In this document: positions 8,421 to 16,218 of the stretch, in pieces | How the letters are laid out: every line of letters starts with the position of its first letter | Numbering within the stretch: position 1 is the first letter of the stretch | NCBI RefSeq assembly: GCF_900113015.1 | Contig: NZ_FONV01000007.1 | Span: forward strand, 62,001-126,000 | Source of the DNA: Actinoplanes philippinensis | GTDB lineage: Bacteria > Actinomycetota > Actinomycetes > Mycobacteriales > Micromonosporaceae | DNA: 64,000 bases | Direction: 5' to 3' | Position numbers and translations under genes: made by a program | The notes under the pieces: generated by a model | The model's database searches: none | The model's input: the letters and a program-made list of their open reading frames with translations, nothing else | Told to the model about the DNA's origin: nothing

Positions 8421-9552
8421 GCAGGACGTCGAGAACATCGGTTCGGGGTACGACCCGGATCCGGCCCGGTCGATGTCGTTGCGGGCGGCGGCGTACACCG
8501 ATCCGCGGTGGACCGAGGTGGATCAGCGGGCCATCTTCGGCCGGACGTGGCAGTGGATCTGTCACGTGGAGAAGCTGCGGGCGCCCGGCAGTTACGTGGC
8601 GGCGACGGTGGCGGGGGCGCCGATCGTTGTCGTGCGTGACCGGTCCGGCGAGCTGCGGGCCTTCTACAACGTGTGCAAGCACCGGGCGCACGAGCTGCTC
8701 TCCGGCTCGGGCACCACGGGCACGATCGTCTGCCCGTACCATGCCTGGGTCTATGACCTGGACGGCTCGCTGCGCCGCGCCCGCCAGACCGACCGGATGC
8801 CCGGTTTTGATCGCGCGGAGATCTGTCTCGACCGCATCGCGGCCGAGGAGTTCGGCGGTTTCGTCTACGTCAACCTGGACGGCTCGGCCACTCCGCTGGC
8901 GCGGCAGGCGCCGGATCTGCTCGCCGAGATCGAGCGGTGGGCGCCGGACGTCGACCGGCTGACGTTCGCCAAACGGCTCACCTACGACGTGAAGTCGAAC
9001 TGGAAGAACGTCATCGACAACTTCCTGGAGTGCTACCACTGCCACATCGCGCACCGCGAGTTCGTCGCGCTCGTCGACATGGACACCTACGAGGTGCGCA
9101 CGCACGGCATCTGGTCCAGCCATTTCGCCGAGGCGGGCAAGAGCGAGAATCCGGCGTACGACGTCTCCGGCGCCTCGGTCACGCAGCACGCGGTGTGGTG
9201 GCTCTGGCCGAACACGTGCCTGCTGCGCTATCCCGGCCGCGGCAACTTCATGGTCTTCCAGGTGATCCCGGACGGGCCGGACCGGACGCTGGAGACCTGG
9301 GACTTCTTCTTCGAGACGCCCGCGTTGGAGGAGGCCGAGGTGGAGGCGGTCCGCTACATCGACGACGTGCTCCAGCAGCAGGACATCGCGATCGTGGAGA
9401 GCGTCCAGCGCGGCATGATGACGCCCGCTTTTGATCAGGGACGCATCGTGTACGACCCGGAGGGCTCCGGGCTGTCCGAGCACGGCGTGCACCACTTCCA
9501 CGGCCTGGTGCTGAAGGCCTACGAGGAGTTCGTCGAAGTAGCGGAGGCATAG
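8407..9552 (+). CDS. Rieske-type aromatic-ring-hydroxylating oxygenase, alpha subunit
   Basis: A 381-residue oxygenase. The N-terminal Rieske [2Fe-2S] domain has Cys90-x-His92 and Cys109-x2-His112. The C-terminal catalytic domain has the mononuclear iron motif DNFLECYHCHIAH, with His211 and His216 as likely ligands and an Asp near residue 330 (DDVLQQQD) as the third. The size and the ECYHC pattern resemble oxygenases acting on quaternary amines such as choline, glycine betaine or carnitine. No ferredoxin reductase subunit is beside it, so electrons must come from a partner encoded elsewhere. Substrate assignment is inference. It overlaps the upstream membrane protein gene by 14 bp. Confidence 0.88.
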   Translation: MVINRQDVENIGSGYDPDPARSMSLRAAAYTDPRWTEVDQRAIFGRTWQWICHVEKLRAPGSYVAATVAGAPIVVVRDRSGELRAFYNVCKHRAHELLSGSGTTGTIVCPYHAWVYDLDGSLRRARQTDRMPGFDRAEICLDRIAAEEFGGFVYVNLDGSATPLARQAPDLLAEIERWAPDVDRLTFAKRLTYDVKSNWKNVIDNFLECYHCHIAHREFVALVDMDTYEVRTHGIWSSHFAEAGKSENPAYDVSGASVTQHAVWWLWPNTCLLRYPGRGNFMVFQVIPDGPDRTLETWDFFFETPALEEAEVEAVRYIDDVLQQQDIAIVESVQRGMMTPAFDQGRIVYDPEGSGLSEHGVHHFHGLVLKAYEEFVEVAEA

Positions 9553-9569
9553 ACACCCGCGTATTCTTC

Positions 9570-9583
9570 TGGGAGCGCTCCCA
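9570..9583. promoter_or_regulatory. CebR-type operator upstream of the GH12 cellulase
   Basis: The 14-bp palindrome TGGGAGCGCTCCCA is identical to the established CebR operator of Streptomyces cellulose/cello-oligosaccharide regulons. It lies 26 bp before the GTG start of the GH12-CBM2 gene, where a LacI-family repressor would block transcription until cello-oligosaccharide is present. Confidence 0.88.
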
Positions 9584-9609
9584 CACATCCCCTCGATAGG
9601 AGCTCCCCC

Positions 9610-10728
9610 GTGATCCGTCCCCTCCGTTCCCTGCTCGCGGTCGGCCTGCTGGCCGTCTCGGGCATCACCGCCGTCGCGCTCGCCGGCCCGGCACAGGCCG
9701 ACACCCAGATCTGCGAACAGTACGGCGCGACCACGATCGGCGGCCGCTACGTGGTGATGAACAACCGCTGGGGCACCTCCGCCCAGCAGTGCATCAACGT
9801 CACGAGCAGCGGCTTCTCGATCACCAGCCAGCAGGGCACCGGCAGCACCAGTGGCGCGCCGGTGTCGTACCCGGCCGTCTACTTCGGATGCCACTACACC
9901 CGGTGCTCCCCCGGCACCAACCTGCCCATCCAGGTCGGCTCGATCAGCAGCGCCACGAGCAGCGTCGGCTTCCAGTACGTCTCCGGCGCCACCTACGACG
10001 CGGCGTACGACATCTGGCTCGACCCGTCGCCCCGGACCGACGGCGTCAACGCCCAGGAGATCATGATCTGGTTCAACCGCCAGGGCTCGATCCAGCCGAT
10101 CGGCTCGGTGGTCGGCAACGCCACCATCGGTGGGCGGACCTGGCAGGTGTGGCAGGGCAGCAACGGCTCCAACGCCGTCGTCTCCTACGTGGCGCCGTCG
10201 GCGATCAACAGCTGGAGCTTCAGCCTCCTGGACTTCATCAACGACACCAAGACGCGTACGTCGGTGAACAACTCCTGGTATCTGACCAGCGTGCAGGCCG
10301 GTTTCGAGCCGTGGATCGGCGGCGCGGGCCTGGCCGTGACGAGCTTCTCCGCGGCGGTCAACGGTGGTGGCGGCCCGTCCTCGCCGTCGCCGTCGACCCC
10401 GTCGGGGAGCGCGGCCTGCCGCGTCACCTACGCCACCAACGTCTGGAACACCGGCTACACCGCGACCGTCACGGTGGCCAACACCGGTGGCAGCGCGATC
10501 AACGGCTGGGCGCTGAACTTCACCCTGCCGTCCGGGCAGTCGATCACCGGCTCGTGGAACGCCGCGCTGAGCGGCACCTCCGGCGCGATCACGGCACGTA
10601 ACGCCGACCACAACAACGCCATCCCGGCCGGCGGCAGCACGTCGTTCGGCTTCCAGGGCAACTACAGCGGCACGTTCGCCGCCCCGTCGTCCTTCTCCCT
10701 CAACGGAACGGCATGCACACGCGCCTGA
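9610..10728 (+). CDS. Secreted GH12 endoglucanase with C-terminal CBM2
   Basis: A 372-residue exported cellulase. The signal peptide is about 30 residues, ending AQA. The GH12 domain (about 31-250) keeps the MNNRWGT and CI.V strands. Its two catalytic acids are Glu150 in NAQEIMIWF (nucleophile) and Glu233 in AGFEPWIGG (acid/base). A Gly/Pro/Ser linker (about 252-267) leads to a CBM2 cellulose-binding module (269-372) framed by Cys270 and a Cys near the end, with the conserved surface Trp residues (VWNTGY, INGWAL). GH12 enzymes hydrolyse beta-1,4-glucan or xyloglucan internally. The GTG start follows AGGAG by about 8 nt. The perfect CebR-type box just upstream implies induction by cello-oligosaccharides. 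Confidence 0.93.
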   Translation: MIRPLRSLLAVGLLAVSGITAVALAGPAQADTQICEQYGATTIGGRYVVMNNRWGTSAQQCINVTSSGFSITSQQGTGSTSGAPVSYPAVYFGCHYTRCSPGTNLPIQVGSISSATSSVGFQYVSGATYDAAYDIWLDPSPRTDGVNAQEIMIWFNRQGSIQPIGSVVGNATIGGRTWQVWQGSNGSNAVVSYVAPSAINSWSFSLLDFINDTKTRTSVNNSWYLTSVQAGFEPWIGGAGLAVTSFSAAVNGGGGPSSPSPSTPSGSAACRVTYATNVWNTGYTATVTVANTGGSAINGWALNFTLPSGQSITGSWNAALSGTSGAITARNADHNNAIPAGGSTSFGFQGNYSGTFAAPSSFSLNGTACTRA

Positions 10729-10736
10729 TACCGGTC

Positions 10737-10769
10737 CCGCCGGGTGGCCCGTGGCCGGCCACCCGGCGG
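10737..10769 (+). terminator. Hairpin terminator after the cellulase gene
   Basis: A perfect 13-bp inverted repeat (10737-10749 with 10757-10769) and a 7-nt loop begins 8 bp after the cellulase stop. It is GC-rich and lacks a T-run, as is usual for actinobacterial intrinsic terminators. Confidence 0.7.
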
Positions 10770-10786
10770 CCGATAGCATGCTCGCC

Positions 10787-11167
10787 ATGGCATCGGATGA
10801 CATCTCCCGTCGTGACGCGGAGCGACTTCTCGGCCTCGACGCGGCGGCTCGCGTGGAGCGCACGTTCGAGGCCATCGCCGATCGGGGAGCCCTGTGGGTC
10901 TGGGGCGACGAGGGCGACATCCTCTTCACCGAGGACGGCCGTCGCCGCAATCTGCTGCCGATCTGGCCGTTTGCGACGGTCGCCCGCCTGGAGAACGAGG
11001 GTGACGTCGACGGCGAGCACGCCATCCGCATCCCGGTGCGGGTCTTCCTCTCCGAGTGGCTGCCGCAGCTCGAGGAGGACGACGCGGACATCGCGATCTT
11101 CCCGGTGGAGGAGCGGAACGCGGCGGTGTTCACCCTCGCCGAGTTCCGCTCCCGCCTCACCGCCTAG
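10787..11167 (+). CDS. DUF2750-like protein
   Basis: A 126-residue soluble protein. The segment LWVWGDEGDILFTEDGRRRNLLPIWP, then a helix, then VFLSEWLPQLEEDDADIAIFPVE resembles DUF2750 proteins, whose role is unknown. An ATG nine bases earlier (10778) is an alternative start. Neither start has a clear Shine-Dalgarno sequence, so a leaderless transcript is possible. It stands alone between the cellulase terminator and a convergent secreted-protein gene whose stop codon lies 5 bp away. Function cannot be assigned. Confidence 0.72.
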   Translation: MASDDISRRDAERLLGLDAAARVERTFEAIADRGALWVWGDEGDILFTEDGRRRNLLPIWPFATVARLENEGDVDGEHAIRIPVRVFLSEWLPQLEEDDADIAIFPVEERNAAVFTLAEFRSRLTA

Positions 11168-11171
11168 CGGC

Positions 11172-11570
11172 TCAGGTCAGCAGGGTCACCGAGTAGTCGA
11201 GCGTGGTGCCGCTCGCCGTGTAGGTCGCGGTCTGCCCGTTCGCGCAGTAGGAGACGAAGACGTTGCCCGGGACGTCGTCACCGGCCTGGGCGTGGACCAG
11301 CGGCCGCACGTCGACGCCCTCGGCGAACGGCGTGGAGGCCAGGTCCACGATCCGCCACTGGTTGATCGGGTAGTCGTCGGTGGGCGCGGAGAGCTGGCCG
11401 TCCCGCGTGGTGATCTGGAAGTCGATCACGAAGCCGCCGTTGTTGACGACGGCCACCTTCTGGACGCAGGGCACAGCCTGGGCGGCCGCGGGGGACGCGG
11501 TCAGCCCGACCACGCCCGCTCCGGCGGCGAGGGTCATGGCGACGGCGGTCGGCACTCGCTTGCGGATCAC
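11172..11570 (-). CDS. Small secreted protein of unknown function
   Basis: A 132-residue exported protein. The signal peptide (about residues 1-30, ending AAAQA) is followed by a beta-rich domain of about 100 residues containing two Cys (VPCVQK and SYCANG) that could form one disulfide. The GTG start has AAGGAG 6 nt upstream. No catalytic motif is visible and I do not recognise the family. The fold may resemble small extracellular beta-sandwich proteins. It is the downstream neighbour of a membrane-protein/L,D-transpeptidase pair but lies beyond an 85-bp gap containing an AT-rich stretch, so it probably has its own promoter. Confidence 0.75.
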   Translation of the reverse strand: MIRKRVPTAVAMTLAAGAGVVGLTASPAAAQAVPCVQKVAVVNNGGFVIDFQITTRDGQLSAPTDDYPINQWRIVDLASTPFAEGVDVRPLVHAQAGDDVPGNVFVSYCANGQTATYTASGTTLDYSVTLLT

Positions 11571-11655
11571 GCTGAACTCCTTCTGTCGTGGAAAGGGTCA
11601 GCGCAGGCAATATCCTGATACATCTACAACAAACGAGGTCCGTATTTCACTATAT

Positions 11656-12468
11656 TTATATTCGCCGAGGCTTTTGATCCCGCCAGAAGGGTTTGACCGC
11701 AGCTCGCGACCACTGCCACGTCGCCGCGACCACGATCCAGCCCTGCGCCAGCACGGCCTCCAGGCGCGCCTCCGGTGTGCGCGGCAGCAGGCTCAGAGCG
11801 AAGACCAGCGGGAGTACGGCCACCGCGTACCAGGCCAGGGCGGGTTTGCGCCACCACACCGCCACGAACATCGGCGCCGACACACAGGAGAACAGGTACT
11901 CGAACGCGGACCAGCCGACCTGATTGCCCGGCGCGTACGTGTCCCCGTCGACACCCACCGCGATCTGCGACGAGACGAGCACCACCAGCGTCGCCACCAG
12001 AACCTTGACCTGCAGGATCCGCCGGCGCCCGACCGCGCTCATGTGGTCACGGCCCTTGCCGGTGCGGCCCACCCGGCGCCGGAACAGTTCGTCACCGGCC
12101 GCGACGGTGCCCAGGAAGATCTGCGCGTAGACGAAGGCGACGACCGGGATCACCCAGGCGTACGCGTCGTCGAACCTCGCGGCCTGCGGGGCGACCAGTC
12201 CGGCGAGCACCACCGGCAGCGCCACGCCCACCAGCCAGACCGGCCACCGCAACCGGGTGATGCCGCGTGTCGCCACGATCGCGAGCAGCGCGGCCGGCGG
12301 AACGGCGAGCACGGCCCCGGCCTGCGGGTTGCTGTCGAGCAGCGCCACGCCGACGACGGCCGCGGTGGCCGACACCCACAGCACGGCGCCGAGGACGAAG
12401 AGGGTCGCGGGCCACCGGCGGCGGGCGCTCTCCAGCGCCCGGTCCACGGCGTCGAAGAGGACGTCCAC
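11656..12468 (-). CDS. Multi-pass membrane protein of unknown function
   Basis: A 270-residue membrane protein with about seven hydrophobic helices (for example LFVLGAVLWVSATAAVVGVA and VKVLVATLVVLVSSQIAV) and short loops. No known transporter or enzyme motif is seen. It starts at a GTG 19 bp after the stop of the L,D-transpeptidase gene on the same strand, so both are probably co-transcribed. That suggests, but does not show, a link to cell-envelope maintenance. Confidence 0.7.
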   Translation of the reverse strand: MDVLFDAVDRALESARRRWPATLFVLGAVLWVSATAAVVGVALLDSNPQAGAVLAVPPAALLAIVATRGITRLRWPVWLVGVALPVVLAGLVAPQAARFDDAYAWVIPVVAFVYAQIFLGTVAAGDELFRRRVGRTGKGRDHMSAVGRRRILQVKVLVATLVVLVSSQIAVGVDGDTYAPGNQVGWSAFEYLFSCVSAPMFVAVWWRKPALAWYAVAVLPLVFALSLLPRTPEARLEAVLAQGWIVVAATWQWSRAAVKPFWRDQKPRRI

Positions 12469-12487
12469 CGGTCAGCGCGCCGCCGGA

Positions 12488-13714
12488 TCAGGCTCCGTAT
12501 TTGTCGAACGAGACCGTCCAGTCGCCGATGCCGTTCCAGATCTCGAGATCACGCGGGCTGTTCTTGACGTCCACGATGTCGCCGAGAAGGAAGTTCTCAT
12601 ACACCCACTTGGCGTCGGCGGTGCTGAGGTTGATGCAGCCGTGCGACAGGTTGGCCCGGCCGAGCGAACCGTTCCACGGGGCCGCGTGCAGGAACTCGCC
12701 GCCGTAACTGATCCGGGCGCAGTACTCGATGTCCTTGGGGGCGTAGAAGTTCGGGTCGTTGGGATCCGTGACACCGTAGCTCGCCGAGCTCATCGAGTGC
12801 GTGCGCTCCTTGGTGAGCACGACGTGCGGGCCGCCCGAGGTCCAGTAATTGATCTTCTGCCCCTGCGCCCCGGTGGTCCAGCCGCCCTTGCCCAGGCTGC
12901 TGCGCATCGTGCGAACCAGCTTGCCGTCGATGTAGACCTTGGTCATGTGGGTCCGGTTGTCGCTGATCGCGATCAGCTCACGCCCGATCTTGAAGTTGAT
13001 CGACGTGTCCTTCGCCCCGTAGACCGTCTTGCCCAGCTTGACGCCGAACGCCTTCACCGCGACCTTGATCGTCGTGCCGGCCGCCCAGTACTTCTTGGGC
13101 CGCCAGTGCACGGTCTGGTCGTCGCGCCAGTAGAACTTGCCGTCGACCGAGGGCGACGTCTCGATCTCGATCGCCTTCTCCGCGGCGGCCTTGTTGACCG
13201 CCCGGCTGAACGCGATGATCACCGGCTGGCCCACGCCATACGCCTTGCCGGCCTTGAGGGTGGTCATCGCGTTCGCCTGGAAGGTCACCTTCGCGACGTT
13301 CGCCGGCTTCACCGTGCTGAACGTGGAGGTGTGCTCGCTGTCCACACCCTTGCTGTCGGCGGCCGTCGCGACCACCTTGTAACTCTTGCCGTACGCCAGC
13401 TCGTCGTCGGACTTCCAGGTCCCGTCGGACTGGATCGAGCCGCTGACCTTCGTCTTGCCGGCGGTCACGGTGACCGACTTGAGGGTGCCCTCCTCGGCCT
13501 TCACCACGATCGGACTCGCCGGCGACACGTCCTTCGCGCCGGTGGCGGGCGTCACGGCCAGGCGGACCGGCGCGGCCGGCGGCTCGGTGTTGGCGACCGG
13601 CTCGACCCAGGCCGTGGAACTGTCGCCACTCTTGCCGGAGGCGGTGCACCCGGCGGCGGTGGCGACCGCGGCCACGCCCAGTGTGCCGATGATGACCTTG
13701 CGTCGCTGAATCAT
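12488..13714 (-). CDS. Lipoprotein L,D-transpeptidase (YkuD)
   Basis: This enzyme cross-links peptidoglycan stem peptides by 3-3 bonds or attaches proteins to them. The 408-residue product has a lipoprotein signal peptide with the lipobox TAAGC, so it should sit on the outer face of the membrane. Two immunoglobulin-like regions follow (about residues 40-250), as in mycobacterial LdtMt2 and LppS. The C-terminal YkuD domain carries HGCINLS, with the catalytic Cys, and an upstream conserved His. I chose the ATG directly before the Arg/Lys-rich n-region; a GTG three codons upstream is possible. It is followed by the membrane protein gene at 19 bp. Confidence 0.93.
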   Translation of the reverse strand: MIQRRKVIIGTLGVAAVATAAGCTASGKSGDSSTAWVEPVANTEPPAAPVRLAVTPATGAKDVSPASPIVVKAEEGTLKSVTVTAGKTKVSGSIQSDGTWKSDDELAYGKSYKVVATAADSKGVDSEHTSTFSTVKPANVAKVTFQANAMTTLKAGKAYGVGQPVIIAFSRAVNKAAAEKAIEIETSPSVDGKFYWRDDQTVHWRPKKYWAAGTTIKVAVKAFGVKLGKTVYGAKDTSINFKIGRELIAISDNRTHMTKVYIDGKLVRTMRSSLGKGGWTTGAQGQKINYWTSGGPHVVLTKERTHSMSSASYGVTDPNDPNFYAPKDIEYCARISYGGEFLHAAPWNGSLGRANLSHGCINLSTADAKWVYENFLLGDIVDVKNSPRDLEIWNGIGDWTVSFDKYGA

Positions 13715-13872
13715 GGCTCTCACAATCGAGGGGTCCCGGTCGGCGCCATCCATGGCCGTACAGGTAGATGACGGGGCTGCGGCCCGAAACGTTGCCTGCC
13801 GAGTCGATCAAAAACTTCGAGGGCCATCATCCTGACAGATCCGGTCCGCACGCGATATCCCGGATCTGTGCC

Positions 13873-14172
13873 TCAGCTGCCCGTGATCGGCGGCTCCTGC
13901 CCCTCCTCGGCACTGACGAGCCCGGCGATGGCGGCGAAGAAAGCCCCGATTCCTGGCAGGTTCGCGCCTTTCGCCCGGGAGGCTGCGAAGTCCTCCGGAG
14001 TGCTCCAGGTCACGATGTCGAGCCACTCGTCGCCGGGCAGCCGGACGAGGCGGGCGCCGAGGAAACCGGACCGGTCGGCACGGAAGTCGGCCAGCATCGC
14101 CGGGCGGGCCCGCAGCAGCTCCTCGACGCGGGCCGGCTCGACACGGAAGCGGGTGAGTTCAACGGTCGTCAT
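13873..14172 (-). CDS. ABM-type (dimeric alpha/beta barrel) monooxygenase-like protein
   Basis: A 99-residue protein of the antibiotic-biosynthesis-monooxygenase fold: an initial beta strand (VELTRFRV), a helix (RVEELLRARPAMLADF), and a core with FLGARLVRLPGDEWLDIVTWSTPEDFAAS. Members act on quinones or haem, or simply bind small aromatics; the substrate is unknown here. The start is taken as the ATG with GGAGG immediately upstream. The spacing is short, and an in-frame GTG 18 nt earlier is an alternative. It is divergent from the acetyltransferase gene. Confidence 0.75.
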   Translation of the reverse strand: MTTVELTRFRVEPARVEELLRARPAMLADFRADRSGFLGARLVRLPGDEWLDIVTWSTPEDFAASRAKGANLPGIGAFFAAIAGLVSAEEGQEPPITGS

Positions 14173-14316
14173 GACCTCCAAGATAGTCACCGATTCTTAC
14201 TGTCACAAGAGGTGACCAAAATGGGGTACGGCAGCGGGTCCGCCCGGCCCCGGGACGGCGCTGCGGCAGGATGTGACGGGTCCGATCGGCATCCGACGCA
14301 TCGAGGAGCACCCGAC

Positions 14317-14787
14317 ATGACCAGCACCCCGACCGGCCCGATCACGGTGCGCCGCGCCGGCGCCGACGACCTGCCGGACGTGGCCGGCCTGTTCGGCGGG
14401 TATCTCGACTTCTATCACCGGCCCGCCCCGGCCGGGCGGGTGCTGGCGTTCCTGCGCGACCGGCACGAGCGCGGCGAGTCGGTGGTGTTCCTGGCCCGTG
14501 CCGCGGACGGCACGCCCGCCGGTTTCGTGAACGTCTACCCGACCTTCTCGTCGCTGTCGATGGCTCCGGTGTGGACGCTCAACGACCTGTTCGTGGCGGC
14601 GGCCGCCCGGCGCACCGGCGCGGGCCGAGCCCTGGTGCGGGCGGTCACGGAGGCGGCCCGGGCGGCCGGAGCGGTCGCCGTCCAGCTGCAGACGGCGCCG
14701 GACAACGCGACGGCGCAGGCGCTCTACCGGTCCGAGGGCTTCCAGCCGGACGCCTTCGCCGCCTACTACCTTCCGCTCACCGCCTGA
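14317..14787 (+). CDS. GNAT family N-acetyltransferase
   Basis: A 156-residue acyl-CoA-dependent acyltransferase. It begins ITVRRAGADDLPDVAGLF, typical of the GNAT first helix. Motif A is LNDLFVAAAARRTGAGRALV, in which RRTGAG is the pyrophosphate-binding loop for acetyl-CoA, and motif B ends with NATAQALYRSEGF. The ATG has GGAG about 9 nt upstream. The acceptor (amine, amino acid or antibiotic) cannot be read from the sequence. The 60 bp following hold a CebR-type operator for the next gene. Confidence 0.88.
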   Translation: MTSTPTGPITVRRAGADDLPDVAGLFGGYLDFYHRPAPAGRVLAFLRDRHERGESVVFLARAADGTPAGFVNVYPTFSSLSMAPVWTLNDLFVAAAARRTGAGRALVRAVTEAARAAGAVAVQLQTAPDNATAQALYRSEGFQPDAFAAYYLPLTA

Positions 14788-14815
14788 CGGGAGGACATCG
14801 ATGCCTTACGATTCC

Positions 14816-14829
14816 CGGGAGCGCTCCCA
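14816..14829. promoter_or_regulatory. Near-perfect CebR-type operator upstream of the jelly-roll protein
   Basis: CGGGAGCGCTCCCA matches the CebR consensus at 13 of 14 positions (first T replaced by C). The flanks extend the dyad with ACGATTC on the left and GAATCGT on the right, offset by one base. It lies 18 bp before the GTG of the downstream secreted protein. Confidence 0.78.
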
Positions 14830-14847
14830 GAATCGTAGGAGGCAACG

Positions 14848-15621
14848 GTGCGCACGTTCTTCGCCGCGGTCGTCACGGCCGCTCTGCTCGGCGCCACGGC
14901 CGGCAGTGTCCCGGCCGGCGCGACGGACGCCGGCCGCTCCGGCGCCTGCGGCCGCGAACTGCTCTTCTGTGAGAGCTTCGACCGGCAGCCGCTCGGCGGG
15001 CCGGCCACCACGGCCTGGGGCGTCGACACCCGCAACGGCGCCCTCACCGTCGAGCGCGCCCGCCACGGCCGGGTGCTGCACGTCCACACCGTCGACAACG
15101 GGCGCGCCTTCCTGCGCGTCGACGACCTGACGGTGCCCGGCGACCGGCTCTACGGCCGGATGCGGCTGCGCGTCGACGCCTTCCCGACCGCCCCCGACTG
15201 GGCCCACTTCACGCTGGTCGAAGCGACCGGGACCGGCAGCAGCGAGGTCGTCCGGCCGGTCGGCGGGCAGTACGCGCCGACCGTCCCCGGCGTCTTCTGG
15301 GGCGTCGGCGCGGACGGCGGGCCGACCGGCGACTGGACGAACTGGCGCGAGTCCGCCCCGGTCACCGAGGACACCTGGCAGTGCTTCGAGTGGAAGCTCG
15401 ACCGGGCCGGCAACCGGGTCGCCGTGTGGATCGACGGGGTGGCCGACCCGGGGCTGACCGCGTCCACCACCGAGCACGGCGGCGCCGACGTGCCGTTCGT
15501 GCTCCCGGCCGTCGACACCGTCAAGATCGGGTGGCAGCTCTATCAGGCCGGCACCACGCCGGGCACGTTCGACCTCTGGATCGACGACGTCGCGCTCGGC
15601 ACCCGGCGGCTCGGCTGCTGA
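14848..15621 (+). CDS. Secreted jelly-roll (concanavalin-like) protein, Cip1-like
   Basis: A 257-residue exported protein with a signal peptide of about 26 residues. The mature part is one beta-sandwich domain with ELLFCESFD at its N-terminus, LYGRMRLRVDAF and DWAHFTLVEATG strands, and LWIDDVALG near the end. This pattern fits laminarinase/polysaccharide-lyase-like folds and, in my judgement, Cip1-type proteins co-secreted with cellulases. Catalytic residues are not certain. The GTG start has AGGAGG 5 nt upstream. A CebR-type operator 18 bp before the start links its expression to cellulose breakdown, together with the GH12 gene 5 kb away. Confidence 0.72.
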   Translation: MRTFFAAVVTAALLGATAGSVPAGATDAGRSGACGRELLFCESFDRQPLGGPATTAWGVDTRNGALTVERARHGRVLHVHTVDNGRAFLRVDDLTVPGDRLYGRMRLRVDAFPTAPDWAHFTLVEATGTGSSEVVRPVGGQYAPTVPGVFWGVGADGGPTGDWTNWRESAPVTEDTWQCFEWKLDRAGNRVAVWIDGVADPGLTASTTEHGGADVPFVLPAVDTVKIGWQLYQAGTTPGTFDLWIDDVALGTRRLGC

Positions 15622-15625
15622 CCGG

Positions 15626-16105
15626 TCAGGCCCGTAGCACACCCGCGCCGGGACGCACCTCGAACACCAGGTGCGTCTCGGTCTGCCGGACCACCCGGTG
15701 GCTGGTGACGTGTCGCAGCACGAAGTCGCGCAGGGCCTCCGCGTTCTCGACGGCGACGTGCAGGTAGAAGTCGTCGGCGCCGGCCACGTGGAAGGCCTGC
15801 AGTACACCCGGGGTGGCCGCCAGGGCGTCGTACAGCTGGCTGACGTTGGCCATCGTGTGACTGCCCAGCCGCACCTTGATCATCGCTTGCAGGGGACAGC
15901 CGAGCAGCGCCACGTCGAGCTGGGCACGGGAGCCGGTGACCACCCCCGCCTCGCGCAGCGCCCGGACCCGGTAGGCGCAGGTGGACTCGGCCAGACCCAG
16001 CCGCCCGGCCAGCGCCTTGTTGGTCACGCCCGCGTCCTCGGCGAGCGCCCGCAGCAGCTGATGATCGATGTGGTCGAGGGTGACCGGCCGTTGCGGGTTC
16101 CGCAA
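15626..16105 (-). CDS. mdeR-like: AsnC/Lrp family transcriptional regulator
   Basis: A 159-residue regulator. The N-terminal winged helix-turn-helix (LDHIDHQLLRALAEDAGVTNKALAGRLGLAESTCAYRVRALREAGVV) is followed by a RAM effector-binding domain (LQAMIKVRLG, VLQAFHVAGADDFYLHVAV). It is transcribed divergently from a trans-sulfuration enzyme plus a PDH-E1-like enzyme. This is the arrangement of mdeR, mdeA and mdeB in Pseudomonas putida, where the Lrp-type protein activates methionine catabolism. The start appears to be TTG with GGAG 8 nt upstream; a GTG seven codons later is an alternative. Methionine or a related amino acid as effector is inference. Confidence 0.85.
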   Translation of the reverse strand: MRNPQRPVTLDHIDHQLLRALAEDAGVTNKALAGRLGLAESTCAYRVRALREAGVVTGSRAQLDVALLGCPLQAMIKVRLGSHTMANVSQLYDALAATPGVLQAFHVAGADDFYLHVAVENAEALRDFVLRHVTSHRVVRQTETHLVFEVRPGAGVLRA

Positions 16106-16139
16106 AGTGATCGCTCCAAATCGCCGCCGCGCTGCGGAA
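16098..16139. promoter_or_regulatory. Possible AsnC/Lrp operator in the divergent promoter region
   Basis: Inverted arms TTCCGCA (16098-16104) and TGCGGAA (16133-16139) are separated by 28 bp, at the start of the regulator gene and inside the 113-bp divergent intergenic space. Lrp-type proteins often bind such widely spaced dyads. The match is suggestive only. Confidence 0.35.
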
Positions 16140-16218
16140 AAAGTCGAATTATGGCCGAGTGATTACCGATGCGACGGCGACTCTATGTTCGGGTTGCGAT
16201 TTCCGGAACCCTACGAGC

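Noticed and set aside
8275..11160. Leftward 961-codon open frame across the Rieske and cellulase genes
   Set aside because: It covers two strongly supported genes on the other strand and shows no domain.
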